Below, in pieces: positions 49,141 through 61,900 of a stretch of 64,000 nt of DNA. Source of the DNA: Acridotheres tristis (Eukaryota > Chordata > Aves > Passeriformes > Sturnidae); the NCBI GenBank assembly GCA_037013685.1, contig CM072890.1:992001-1056000 (forward strand). Reading direction: 5' to 3'. Position 1 is the first letter of the stretch. Each line of letters opens with the position of its first letter. The position numbers were made by a program, and so were the translations under genes. The notes under the pieces were generated by a model. That model did no database searches. It worked only from the letters and a program-made list of their open reading frames with translations, and had not been told where the DNA came from.

Positions 49141-51672
49141 TAGTCTTAATGAGTCCTGCGAGGCAAAACACTTAAACTCTCGCTTTTCAAATTCAAATAA
49201 ACCCGCTGTGTTCTGCAAAACTAATTGTTAGTGGCAGGGGTTTCATTTCTTTCTTCCCAGTGAAGTCCTGGGTATAGAAGCTGCAGATTTGAGGGAAGTT
49301 TTGGGTTTATGTGCCCTCTCCTTGGCTGTGGAATTACCATCTGCATTTTATGCAGCAGCAGAGCCATCCTTCTGTTTCCCTGCTCGTGGTGTCTGTTTGA
49401 CATGCAAAACCTGTCCTAAAATGCATTGCTCAGATATTTTAAAAAAGTGTTTACTTTCCAGCTGAAATCTTTATTATTAGTAAGTAATATTTAGTCTTAT
49501 TAGCAATGTACTTGCTCTTTATTTGCAACTAAAAGGACAAATTCGTCTTCTGGAGAATTTATTCCCTGGGATAGAATACAGCATTTGTGTACGTGCTAGA
49601 ATGGAACAATGGGAAACTTCCCTTCCCGAATAACCCTAGAGCACTTCTGGAATACATTCCTTTTTCTTACTCTTAATTGAGGGGTGAGTTATTAATGACT
49701 GAGAGCTTGTTGGCAGCTCCTCTGCCCCTGGGGAACAGAGCTGGCAAGGTATTTTCATTTTTTTTAAGCTCACAAGGTGTGTGCACTAGTTTTGATAGCA
49801 GTCCTAACCTAAGCACCTAAGATTAAACAGACTGCAACAGGCCTGGTTTGAAAGGAAATTCGGCTTTCAGCTTAAAGCTGGACTGTGTAACAAACATGAA
49901 GTTTAATTGTTAGGGTTACAATTTATTTATTTATTTACTTACGATTTTCTTTGAAAACATCTCAAGCTCCTGTCCCACTGTTTGGATGTAGACACAAAAT
50001 AAAACCTCACACAGAAATGCATTTTTAGGAGACAGTACTCCTCAGTGGTTTTGTGAGGAAATAAATCCTGGTTGCTTTGCAGATGTTAACACTGTGTGCT
50101 CACTGAAATACTTTCTCTGGAACTCTGATTTAATGGATAAAAATGGAGAGCTAGAACCTTTATTAACCTTTATTAACCTTTATTAGCCCAGAGCTGTAGG
50201 ACAGGTCAGTTCTCAGCAGCCAGGGCCATCCTGGTGCAGTAATTGATAAACCCAGATCTTGTTCACAGCTCCCAGGGGCTCCAGGGGGAGGATTTTTGTA
50301 ATAGGCAAGGTTGGAAAAAGGCTTCTGGTATTGCCTAAGTGGTCACAGCTTTCAGCTGGAAATATCTCACTGGAAATGTTCATTATATGGGTTCCCTGTA
50401 TCTGACTTGCTGTAGCAAGGTGTGTTGGAAAAGGGTGGGAGGTTTCTAACACACCAAACATTCCCTGTGCTCATGGCTGAGTGGGACACTGTGGGGTTTG
50501 GGTGGTTGGTTTTGGTTTGTTTTTTAAATCCAGTTTGCACTGGAATGTCGTGGCTGTGTGAGCTGTTGGATTGTTGGCTGTCCTTTAGTCAGCAGAGTTG
50601 TTATCTCTTAGGAGCTCATTCCTCTGAAAACTCAAAATATTTCTTTGTGCCTCATTCTGTGCTGGGGGCCATCCTGGTATGTGACAGCAGGGTCAGATCT
50701 GTCATGCCTGAAACCAAATAGGCTTTACAGGAGGGAAAACTCCAAATCCTGAAACAAGAAAACACATTATGTTTTCATTTTTGCCTCTTTGAGGTGCCAT
50801 TCTTTGAATGGCCTTGTTATTTTTACTTTGTGAATATCCTCAAGTGTTACTGCTTTGCTACATTTCATGGGAGTTCTGGTTTTGAATGATGTTTACCTAA
50901 GAATTGTTAACTAAACCCAGAAAAAATTAAAATCTTAAATGAATGAGCACTTGGTTCACGGATAAGTAAGATAATTGTCTTTAATGAAATGTTTCACAGA
51001 GGATAGCAAAACGTTAGATAGTACTGGGAGGGGAAAGTTTATAGAAACCCCCGATTTTAATTCAGTTTGATGAAACAGTAAATAATGTTGTTTTATATAG
51101 ACTGTGCAGCTGCACAGCTAAGGTTATTTATTGTCCTCTGCATGAAAGTGTAAAGAGAAATCATTGGAGAAATACCAGGTTAGAGGAGAAAGAAACATGC
51201 CAGAAATGGCTTCCACATAATTTCTCTCTGTGACCTCATTAAATAATAAAAATTGTGTCAAATGTTGTCCAGCAGCATTTCAAGTCATTTTACTGGTCCT
51301 ATTCTGTGAAAATGACAGAAACCAGCAATTTATGTTGTGTAATTTCAATGCTATATCTAAATAATGTGGTAACAGCCAGGTGTAAATAATTGTAAATTCA
51401 AGTGTGTCTCACTAACTGCACATTGTAACTGGTTTACTTTTAAAGCATTAACCTGCTTAATAATTAAATGGTACAGTGTGCCATTGGCAAAGCTGGCAGG
51501 AACATAGGGAGGAACTGAAAACATTTCAGACTTGAAAAGTCCCTCAGAAATATATTTAATTTCTGGAATAGAGCAGCAAAACATCAATATAAAAAGCTCT
51601 ACCTTTTAGAGATCATATTTTACTGGTTATAGCAATATTAATATCCTTTTCCCTTTTTTCTTTTTCTTTCAG
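49141..51672. other. Intronic sequence leading to the first recognised exon
   Basis: AT-rich. It contains three copies of AACCTTTATT at about 50155-50185 and an (ATTT)n run at 49921-49939. The last 30 bases form the pyrimidine-rich acceptor of the exon at 51673. Confidence 0.65.
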
Positions 51673-51756
51673 CCATAATCAGCAGACCACATCATTTAGA
51701 CATCCTGTGACAGGACAGGTTTCTCCAGAAAATATTGAATTTATTTTGCGAGAAGA
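51673..51756 (+). CDS. PLEKHA7: PLEKHA7 internal coding exon: second half of WW domain 2
   Basis: This 84-nt exon has a pyrimidine-rich tract (cttttctttcag) and acceptor AG at 51671-51672, and a perfect donor gtaagt at 51757. Its first base completes a split codon, 27 codons follow, and two bases (GA) carry into the next exon. The peptide begins HNQQTTSFRHPVTGQ and ends NIEFILRE. As I recall it, the human PLEKHA7 WW2 region reads HNQQTTAFRHPVTGQ here, so identity is very high. The segment holds the third strand of the WW fold. The usual second tryptophan is Phe (SFRHP), as in the human protein, and the terminal Pro is kept. PLEKHA7 binds p120-catenin and links adherens junctions to PDZD11 and microtubule minus ends; its WW domains bind proline-rich partners. 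The first half of WW2 must lie in an upstream exon that I did not find. The paralogue PLEKHA5 reads HNERKVTCKHPVTGQ at this place and fits worse. Confidence 0.96.
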
Positions 51757-54700
51757 GTAAGTAATTTTATACCCGTGCCAAGAGATCTAAAACAGTAACA
51801 CATTTGCTTACAGTAGATTAATAACTTGATTTATTGACAGTTCTTCCAGTACTGGTGAAAAATTTAATTGAAGTTTGGGCTTAAAATTTTGCTTCTCATT
51901 GTGATAGTGTGTTTTTCATTCTATGTTAGGACTTGAGGGAAATTGAATCTTTAAAAAACCCCAAAAATTAACAAACAAAAAAATTGAAACAATAATTCTT
52001 AAGTCTTATATAAATATCAGGTACACAGAAGAGAAATGTAAAGTGCTCTTGGAGCATATTGGAAGGTTTGCACTGAAGTTGAATTACACAAAATATCACA
52101 AGTTTCCATTTTATTTCCTTGGTTTTCTTATGTTCAAGATGTTCCACATTGATCAGCTGTTTTTCTTTGTTCTAGAGAAATGGTGTTGAATACATTTGTT
52201 TCCAGCATTTTTTTATCTTGATTGTCTGATTAAAAAATTAACCAAAACCAGCAGACAGAAGGAAGAAATGCCAGTGTTGAGTCTGGTCCCCCTTGGGCTG
52301 GTGTTGGATCAGATCATGAACCATTTCCCCTTAGGCTTCAGCTGCTCCTTGTCATGATAGATTCTCTCGTGGCATGACTGGGAATCCTCCCTGCACACAA
52401 AACAGCCTTGGATGAAATTCTGCATCTCTTCTAAAACCAAAGGGCGAGGAGAATGGCACAGCACCAGAGAGTTTTTATTTTCCAGGCCAGTTTTCCAGCC
52501 CTGTCCAAGCATCCTGTGTCCCCTCGTGTGTCACCCTGCTGCCATGGCCTGGGTGTGGGGTTTGTGTGGCTGCCTGCACAATTCTGAGCTCTTTGCATTT
52601 CCAGTTCCGTGATTTCATTTCCTTTACGTTTTGGTAGGACTGCTGTCAGAGGCAGTTAGAGCATGAAGAAGAATGAGGCCAGGAGGAAATGCTGGTGAGC
52701 ACTCCCAGGAGAATGAGCCTTTTCCAGCAATGTGTGACATGGAGAAACAGAGCTCAGAGGTTCTGATACAGCTCTGAGAAGAACCTCTCAAATGGTTTAA
52801 AAGCCAAACCAACCAACCCAAACCAGCAACAGCAGCAAAAACCCCTAAAAATCCAGCAGCTAAGAAACAGCTGCTCTCTCCCAGGGCAGAGCAAAGCCAG
52901 GGGCAATCCTGTGTAAGATACCTGATGAGAATTACCATGAAATACAGCAGTTGAGGAGAGGACTGTGATTAGGGATGGCTGCTGGGCTGGAGGTGGCCCC
53001 AGCTGGCCCATGGCATGCAGGTTTACTCATTTCCAGCTGCTCCACCTCCCTGTCTGTTCCACCTCAGCAAATCTCACAGGAAGCATGGACAGCAGCCTGT
53101 GTTCCAACCTCCCTCCCTTAACTGATTTTTAATTTACCCGTTGTAAAGGTTCAGTCAAATTTAACGTGAAATTTAAACACATGTGCTGGAAAATAGGTGT
53201 TTGGATAACCCCTTGGAGCTCCTGCCTGGATTAATCACACTTGCCCAGGCTGTTGTTCGTTTTGTAGTCATGGTAGCTGATAAAATATTAAGAACAGAAT
53301 TGCAAGAAGGACTTGTTGGTGGCACGTGGGTTTAGTGATCTTTATGTTAGAAACTTCTTTGGAAGAGAAATGGAAGTGCTTGTTAGGAGGGGAGTCTCCA
53401 ATCCTGTGTGATGAACACGTAGACTTCAGTTACTTGCACTAAGATGGTATCAAAATCAGGAAAAATCTTACCCTGTAGTAGAATTGGTAGGGAGAGGTGG
53501 TTTTAATTCTGAGAGAGGAGGGAATAGCTGGAGTGATAAAAGAGTAAATGATTCTAGTCACTGCTCAGGAGACAGTCTTCACAAGAATATTTCTCTGAGC
53601 TTCATTATTGGCCTGAAGAACATACAGTGCTTTTTAAAATCAGATGTTTTTAACTTGTCAGTTAAAATTGCTTTAAAAATGTCTATTTCAAATACGTGGG
53701 ATGCCCTGGTTCCCTGAGTTTTGCAGCAGTGGGGATTTACACAGAGGCTTTTCACCACGGTGCTGTGTGGGTTCCTGCCAGGTGGTGATGCTGACACACC
53801 TGCGTGTGTCTGGGGAAACCAGGAGCTGTCCTGGAGCTGCCATGGGGCTGTGCCATGTTCAGCCCTTGCCCTCGGGCAGCAGGGATCTCTAGATGGATGG
53901 TGCTGATGGTGTGTCAGGCTGGAATCAGTGGGATGAAATGATTTCCACCAGAAGGACTCGGCTCAGAGGGGCAGTCCCTGCGTGGCCATGGAAACTTTCC
54001 ATCCTTTTCCCTGTAGCTGAAGATCCGTGTCTGGAGCAGCAGCTCCTCAGGGTTTCACAGAAGGTGATTTGTTCTTCAGTGCTGTTGTGGTGATTGATTA
54101 CTGACTGCTTGATTTTGATTTAAGGCCAAGGGCTTGTCACCAGGTGTTGACTGGGAGCCAGTGGGGAGAAGGAAGCACAAACTTGTTCAGGCTGCAGCAC
54201 ACACATCTATTTAAAAGGACACATTTTACATCAGCAAAATAATTCACAGTCATGTGGAAATGATGAATGTGGGGACTGCTCTGGCCATTCCTCATCCTGG
54301 AAGCAGTGATCTGGCAAGGAGATTTGGAAACAAGTTTAGGAAGATGACCCCAATGAGTGATGTAATCCTGGCTTGATTATGACTCAGTTGTGAACCAAAT
54401 GCCCTTGATTCACTTGATCAGATGAGAACTGGACATTTTCAGTAGAAGGCTGAGACTATTTCACTGCTCTTTTCCCAAGGTGTTTAAACAATATCACACA
54501 AATTTTACTTTTCAAGCTGACCTCTGTTTTTCTCAACTCCATTGTAGCTGGAACCTGTGACTTTTGAATTCCATTATCTTTTGATCCTAATACTATTCCT
54601 TCTTCCTAAAGGTGTTCTAATTTAGTTTTTTTTTTTCTTCTACACAGTGATTGGTAATTCCTTATTTCCTAAAACTATATTAGCTGTGACCACTATAAAA

Positions 54701-54840
54701 TCCCTGCTTTGTACTCTTTTTTTTCCAATCTTAGCAGCTTTGGTCACTTGGTGTGTGGGATGTGTGTTCTGTACTTGGAGCAGCTCTGCTGCAGAGCCAG
54801 CTTTTCTGCATGTCACTTTAAGGTTCCTTTTTTTCTGATT

Positions 54841-54874
54841 GCTCATAGGTCACTGCAAGATTCGGCCTATGAGC
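54841..54874. repeat. Perfect inverted repeat, 9-bp arms
   Basis: GCTCATAGG (54841-54849) pairs with CCTATGAGC (54866-54874) around a 16-nt loop. It could form a hairpin in the intron RNA or be a remnant of a small palindromic element. Confidence 0.8.
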
Positions 54875-57426
54875 TCACTGTTTGTTATAATAATTTAATT
54901 GTACTTTTTCTTCTCTATTCCTCTGCTAATGATTATTAACATACCTTGGCTGCCATTACTCATTGAGCTGATATTTAAAAATAACCTTTCCCTGGCAATG
55001 TTGTTTTGAGTGATAAAAGCTGCAGAGGTGTTTTTCATTTTTTCCTCCTTTGAATTACTTTTCTGTTGTTGGCATGGAACTCACTTTAGCATCATGCTTG
55101 CTTGTACCTGAAGATTATTTTTCTATCTGTTTCTGCCAGCATTTCAGTTTTTGTCTAGAATAATTTTTATTTTCTTTTGGCTGGTTCACCTGACAGTTTT
55201 TAGGATCACATTGAGATAATCTGAGTACCTTGCTGCATGGGAAGCCCCTCCATTTCACAACTGCCCCTTGATTTCTGTGCTTTGCTTTCATGTTTTTAAT
55301 GAACCCTTAATCCACAAGGGGACCTTCTTTAAACAACCAACGGAAAAGTGAGAATTAATGATAAATCTGCCAGCCAGGTGTTGGGTTCTTAGTTAACTCC
55401 GTTGTTACACAGGCATTTCTCTGAAAAGAATCAATGCTAGAATTACTTGGGATAGCTGTATATCATGTTTGGATGTCTCTGCCTGTAACTTTGTTTAAAT
55501 AACAGGTTTTTAAATAATTGTGGACAGAAAGAAGAATCAGGCACATGCAGCCATGTAACCAATGTTAAACACTGCATTAGGAGCTGTAGGATATTTGTCA
55601 TAGCACTGTGTTTGCAAATGGGAAGATAGTACTTTAAAAATAATAAAACTTGAACATAATTGTAGACATATGGGGGAAAATAAAATGTGGTTAATCCAAT
55701 GAGTGCTGTCCTCTTTCTTGCCTGTTTTTGTGTGCCTGGTAAAACCTGTGCATCACCTCTGGGGAGAGAGCCATCTTATTTTATCTATTACATTTGGTTA
55801 CTATAGCAGCAAAAATATCAAGTGGAGAGGAAAGAGGAGACCCAAACAACCCCAAAATAAATATCTACCTTGTTCACATGCATAGAAACACCAAGAGAGG
55901 TTTGGTTTTTTATTAATCTAGCTGATTAGGAAATCTATTAGCAATAAAACTACATTGACACAGTGTTATTGCATCGTGTCTGATTCCAACAAATAAAGTT
56001 TTCTAAGTCACTGGCATGGATGTGGATCTTCCAAGTCGACTGATCTTTATGATCTCTTGTGAGTATTGCATCTTCAGTATGGTGTAGTAATTTATTTTTT
56101 TTTATTGTTCTTGTTCAATGTCGGGGTTTTTTAATAACTCAGATGTTGGCTATGTCATTTTTTCAGCTGGTAAATACGGTTTCTGGAGACATACTAGCAG
56201 TGTTTAAGTGGAGCAGGGAGTTGCTCGACAGGAGATATTATATAGAGTGTTATTTTAGATTATTTAAAACATTTGCAGAGTACTGGAGCTCCAGATGGAC
56301 AGGCTGCAATCCTGTGTGTGTGTTCACACACTCGGGGGAGGCACAAGGAATCCAGGCTCAAACAATAAAACACCATCAAAACAAAACCAGGGTGGGCTGT
56401 CTTGGATAACAGATATTATCAAACATCTTCAGGAAGAGTCAGTTTGAACTAAAGTTTCTGTGTGCAGAGTCAATGCTGTGGTCACTTATTTTTCCAGTTA
56501 TTTGGATCTGTAAATACTCTTAGGACAATGTTAATTCCCTTAACATGCTGGGATGTTTCAGGCAATTCTTCATATTCTGTCTATTCCTGTTTGCTTTTAA
56601 AAACACTGAGAATATTGATTAGCTGTTAAGGGACTCGAATACCTGAGTTTTATGTTCTGATTTCATGCAAAAAATCTGTTGTATCCTCCTAATATACAGC
56701 TACTGAAATAAATTTGCAGTATTTTTGTGTTTTCTGTTAAATGTGAGTACAGCAAGTTTGCCTCACCAGTTTTATAGAATAATGATGTATTTTCTCTTTC
56801 AATGGACTTAATGTCTCTTTTGAATTGAAATGTCTTGCTATTTGAATTCTTCCATGGCAACAACCTCACTTTTTTTTTTTTTTAAAGCATTTTTCTGCTT
56901 GTGAATTTGAAGTTTGTAATGAATTTGATACTACTAGAAAGGGAAAGCCTGGTTTCTTAGCAGTGATTACTTTTAGTAGCAAATGGAAGAGAAATCATTG
57001 TATGATCACATAATAAAAGCTTAGAAATAACATTTTTATCATTCTGTATTGTATTATGATTTTCTCATGATGGTCTTGTTAAACATACCGTTTATTTTCC
57101 CGTGTAATTCTTGTATTTTTTTTTTTTGAAAGTGAAGTATGTTTAACCTGCTGTGAAACAGTATTTTGGGGAATAGTGAAAATCTGTTAAATCAGAGTAG
57201 AATTTTTAAATTAAAACCATTCCTCTGGGGTTATTCCTTCTTCATTAAAATTTTTTTATCGAAAAATTTAATTCCAACTTGTCAAAACTTCAATGGTATG
57301 TTTCATTTTCATCAACAGAAACAGCTCAGTCAGGCAGTGTCATGTATGGGGAGTTTTTTAATCTGCATTTTGCAGAGGCTGGATGAAAAGGTGACTCAGT
57401 GCTGCAGTAGGGTATCTGGTCCATAA

Positions 57427-57477
57427 GACTCAAGTTGAGGCAAATTGACTCAAATTGAGGCAAATTGACTCAAACTG
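57427..57477. repeat. Tandem repeat, 20-bp unit, about 2.5 copies
   Basis: TTGAGGCAAATTGACTCAAA is repeated with one diverged leading half unit. It carries TGACTCA (AP-1 consensus) at 57446 and 57466, exactly 20 bp apart. Confidence 0.9.
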
Positions 57478-58872
57478 CCACAATTCAGTTCTCTTGCTTT
57501 AAAGAATGGCCAGGAATTTTAGGGGCTGGCTGTTCTTGTATCTTGGACCTGAGGTTATATGTACAATCTAGAAAGAAGGGATTTATTTATGCCAGATATG
57601 CAAGATAGAAATAAAATGGGCCCTAAGTTGTGTTATTTACTTGCAAGCTTCCTTGAAACCCTGGTCACAAATGGAAAAATATGTTTTTCCTGACAATAAA
57701 CCATCAGTGCAGGCTTTTGGCCAGATAATTGCTCAGGCTGTAACTGAGGAAGAGCAGTGGTGGCAAATACTTTGTCCTCTGTTAAACCTTGTGTTGAGCT
57801 CCTAAAAATCACAGACTCTGTTCTTGTGATAACTCCTCAGAATTATTCTGTTCTCTGGTGGCTTCACAGCTGGATTTCAGTGGTAGCAGCAGCAGCAGCC
57901 ACGTTTGGTGCAGCTTGGATCCCATTTTTGTTTTTTCTAATCATTGGCTTTGGTGGCTGGGAGGAGGAGAATCGTGTGTTGTTAATCGTTTGTTTTGTTG
58001 TGTTGTCTTTTCTGCTGTGACTGTGTTGCTGCTTGTTATTTGCTAAATTATGTTGTTAGTGATTTTTGAAAATGCCACCTATGGTTTTAATTTCATTCAG
58101 TGCTGCTGTCAAGATTGGCTGCTGAAGCTTCTCTTCCCAGAGATTTTATTTTTCCCTTGCATCCTCTCAATTCTTCATCTGGGTGGCTGTACTGAATTCT
58201 TACTTGTTGAACAGGTTCTTCTGGTAGGATTGAGCTCACTTATCCTTTCAATGGATATCTGAGCTAGTTATCAGGATTTCTGGCATCTTAGGATGACTCA
58301 GAAATTACACTTTCCTAACAGCTATCTGCCATGAATGGCACCATTTTGCTTAAAAGGTATTTTAATAATTCATATTGTGCTATGAATCATATTTTGGGCA
58401 GATTCAAAGATACAGCATTAGGTTAGTGCAAGATCTAACAGCAGTCTAGACTCAGTTTGATTTTAAATGAAAATCCTGTTGTTTATTGCCAAGTGCTGAT
58501 TCCTGTCCTTTTCTCCCCAGTACTGATTCTTTCACAGGTTTGTGGCCAAGGCTCTAAACTGGGCACACTCTGGTTTCCCTGCATGGGCCTTTCCTTCTCT
58601 CTTACACACTCCTTGTTAATTCTTGGTTCTCTGTTGGGTTTGCAGACAATTTGGCAAGTTTCTTGCTCCTGATGCACAGACAAATACCAATCATCACTGC
58701 TTGAGAAAGAGCTGAAATCAAAATAACAGGAGTGGTGCAAAGGAACTTGCAGGCACATGGGAAACATTCGACTGACTTGTCAATCACAAACTCTGAATAT
58801 TAAATACAAAAAGGCCAAGCTGAGTGTTGGAAACAATGGGCTTTAGATTATCTGGTTTTGTTTGCTTTCTAG

Positions 58873-58984
58873 GCAGAATTCATCTATGTCCAAGCAACAA
58901 ATAAACCAAAGGCCCTCAAGCATGGTCAGTGAAACGTCCACTGCAGTAACTACATCTGCTGTTGATACCAAACCTGGCTCTAAG
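58873..58984 (+). CDS. PLEKHA7: PLEKHA7 internal coding exon: linker between WW2 and PH domain
   Basis: This 112-nt exon has acceptor ctttctag at 58865-58872 and donor gtaaag at 58985. The first G joins the GA of the previous exon to give GAG (Glu), and 37 codons follow in frame, ending in AAG. The peptide contains MSKQ, then NQRPSSMVSETSTA, then DTKPGSK. The middle block is the diagnostic PLEKHA7 linker; the flanks (QNSS, AVTTSAV) diverge from the human sequence I remember, as expected for a disordered linker. The exon ends in phase 0, matching the next exon. There is no domain here; it is Ser/Thr-rich and could carry phosphorylation sites, which is inference only. Confidence 0.95.
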
Positions 58985-61900
58985 GTAAAGGAAAAAGCTC
59001 TTTTTTCCTCTTGTTGATCAGAACTTCACTAATTTTAAATGCATATTCTTATGCTGATTTCAGTAGGGCTGTGGATTTAGCCTAGAAGTCTAGTGAGACC
59101 TGAGAGAAGAGACCAGACACAAATCTTTTAGCAGCACTGTTACAGCTCTTGCAGAAGAACTGTAAAGCCACATGATTGAATGGTAACTTCTAGCACAGTG
59201 ATTATTGTGACATGGAAAGTTTGAGTTTACCAATGGGAGTAAATATATGTAATATTAGTATTTCAGCAAGTGTTTTGGTGATCCAGTGTTTATGGCAAGA
59301 AGTGATGCCTGATACCAGGAATTTACACTTCTTACCTTTTCATGAAATCTTATTGCCCTTCCTCCTCTTTGTGACAATTAAATCCTTTTCTGCCATCACT
59401 GCAGTGCACAGGCAGTGCAGGCACCAAGTTCACACACAAAATGTTTAATATTAGAAAAGTCCATTCCTTGTCACTGACAAAGGACCTGTGTCTGTTATTG
59501 CACAAAGTATAATAAAGTGCTGTACTTGAAGTGTCACCATCTATTTTAATGCTTCTTTGACCTTGCAATAAATTACAGAACTGTGAGAATGGCAGTGGGT
59601 GGATAAAAAGGGATAGAGCAATATTGAAAGAATTAACAGAGATAAGATAATTTTCGAAACTTTCACTGCAGTTCTTAAACTTCTCAGTTGCTTTTTTTTT
59701 TAAATGCAAAAGTTGGAAGCCTCTTATATAAGTGAGTTTAAGAAATTACCTCACTGAATTGATTGCAAAGGTATTTTGTTCAGTTGGAATACTTAAAATC
59801 TTTTACTAATGCTCTGAAGTGCTTGAGTATAGGAGATGATACAATTTCATGAGAAGCTAAAAATTCTTTTTTTTAAATTATTTTTTAAAACCCTAAGTGT
59901 ATAAGTTATTGGACCAATACAAAGATTGTAGTGTATCAAGAATATCTTTAAAGTGCTAGATGAAATTATCACTGCAGACAGTAAGCTCAGTAGGTTACTT
60001 GAATTAGCTGAAATGCTTCTTTTTGATATTTGACGAGTTGAACTTACCAAAGAATGTTGGCTTTTGTTTTTCCCGTGTTTATCCTCCTTGCTCTGATTTT
60101 TTCAAGCCTGATTAGAGGCAGAAAAATCTTTTTTTCCTCTCTTTAAACCAGCAGACTTACTGGGGGCCTGACACAGGGCTGGGAGCTGGGGAATTCTCCA
60201 GTGACACAGTTGGCTTCCACTTAGCATCACACTTCTGCCAAAAATGTGCATCCTCTGAGCCTGCTCCTGCTTTGCTCCATCACTGCCTGTGTGAACAGCC
60301 TTGAAATCTCTTCTCTTGTTTGCTAGAGTCATTCAATCCTTCACAGCACAGCACGAAAATGATTTCAAGTGAAACTAGCAATGAGAAAAAAATGCTGTCA
60401 AATAAATGATCTGTGTCCTCCACTTCGAGGCTGACTTCTGGCAGGTTGAGAGTAGATTTTAAGGCCCTTCCATCTACTTGTAAATGTTTCCTTCCCTGAA
60501 TTCCAGAATCATTCTTTCAAAGAATGATGCAGACATGCAGCACAATCACGAAGCCAGAGACATTTTCATGTTCTCTACTTAGCCATGGCTATTTTTTAAT
60601 TTTTTTTTTTTTTAATTGAATGCTTCTATAATTGATCCTGCAAATGCCATCACAGAATGGGTTATGCATGGTGTTGGAATCCTGGCCAGATTCAGACTGG
60701 GTTTTCCTACAGAGCTGAGCACATTTGGGGCCAGTATTTTGATGCAGGAGCTGTCTGAATAATAATCTGAAGACTTTAGACCAATGCAGTGTATCCTCCT
60801 TTTGACATTTGAGGGGTGTGGGGTTGAGGGAATGAAAAGCAAAGTGTGACATGCAGTGTCTGCTGTGCTTTGTTTTATTCCAGAGCAGAACGAGATGATC
60901 AATACTGAAGATTATATGAGAATTTTAATTAAATAAAGCACCATAAAATAATAATTTTGGTTCCATTATGGGTATTGGATTGACATATAATATACAGCCT
61001 TTGGAAAAATTTTCCTGCTTCTATGCCACAGAAATTGTTTGGTCTTTTAACCAAGTCCAAGGATGATTTTTCTGCATTGTGGGCTGCAGTTCTTAAAAAA
61101 TACGATTAGAGAAAGTGCTGGATTAAAAGATCCGATTTTTAAAAAAAATTTCCAATTTAAATGCTGCCATAAGGCCACATCAGCTACACTTCAACTGCTC
61201 CTCAGTTGCTGCACCCTTCCAAAGATCTAGATGAGAGAAAGGTTAGGGAACTAAATTCTATACATTTTGTGAATTGATTTCTGTTCAGCTGCAAAGCATA
61301 AACAAAGTAAAACCAAAATAAAAACCAGATGTTTGACTTTCAGGGCTTTAACAACTTTGGGCCTCATTATTTTTCATCCCCCATTTTAGGTAGCTGTTGC
61401 ACCTTAACATTCGGCTGCAATTTTGAAAAACTCTCCTGTGTTGTTAATTCTCGTTTTCCTTACCCAGAGCTCATCTCTGGCTGTGTTTCCCCAAATCCAG
61501 TGCCCTGCAGCCTGGGGGATCTCAGTGCTCCATCCTGCCCTGCCCAGGCCTGGCAGCTGCTTTGTGCCAGCACCTGGCCAGGTGGGACAGGTGGGACAGG
61601 TGTGGGATTTTTCCTCACCTGGTGGCTCCTGTGCAGGCTCTCCCTGAGCTGGCTGGGGAGGTGGCAGTGCTGGGGAAATGCTGCCCTTTGACAGCTCCTC
61701 ACAGCTCTCACATCTGCCTGGCTGTTTCCTGGGCTAGAGCACCAAAAAAGAAGAAAAAGAAGTGCACTTACCTTTTTCATACTGATTGTGGCCATTATCT
61801 TTAGCCTTCATTAAGACAGGAAATTTAATGCAGATTGGTAGAGCCTGGCCTTCATCAATCAAACCAACAGAATCCATGTAAAGTTATAATATTTTGCTAG

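Larger units (their letters stand above)
1..51672 (+). other. PLEKHA7: Intronic DNA 5' of the first recognised PLEKHA7 exon
   Basis: No exon of a known protein was recognised here on either strand. The short ORFs lack family motifs, flanking splice signals with matching phase, or codon bias. The stretch is AT-rich with local GC-rich islands, and holds most of the window's repeats, listed separately. The exon that codes WW1 and the first half of WW2 (expected motif GWEEGFTEEG) was looked for by eye around TGGGARGAR words and not found, so it is probably further upstream. If the candidate exon at 18008 is real, 18079-51672 is a 33.6-kb intron for that isoform. Confidence 0.8.
51757..58872 (+). 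other. PLEKHA7: PLEKHA7 intron, 7,116 bp
   Basis: This is a GT-AG intron between two recognised coding exons, with donor gtaagt and acceptor ctttctag. It starts between the second and third bases of a codon. It contains no recognised gene. Notable contents are a 9-bp-arm inverted repeat at 54841-54874 and a 20-bp tandem repeat with two AP-1-like sites at 57427-57477. The stretch 52600-54100 is GC-richer than the rest but has no recognisable coding exon or transposon. Confidence 0.93.

Noticed and set aside
57858..58046. GWEEEN motif resembling the WW2 start (GWEEGF)
   Set aside because: It lies downstream of the exon for the second half of WW2, and the surrounding residues do not match.
60640..60700. 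Possible inverted CR1 start (ATCACAGAATGGG)
   Set aside because: The following sequence does not continue with the CR1 pattern, so the match is too short.
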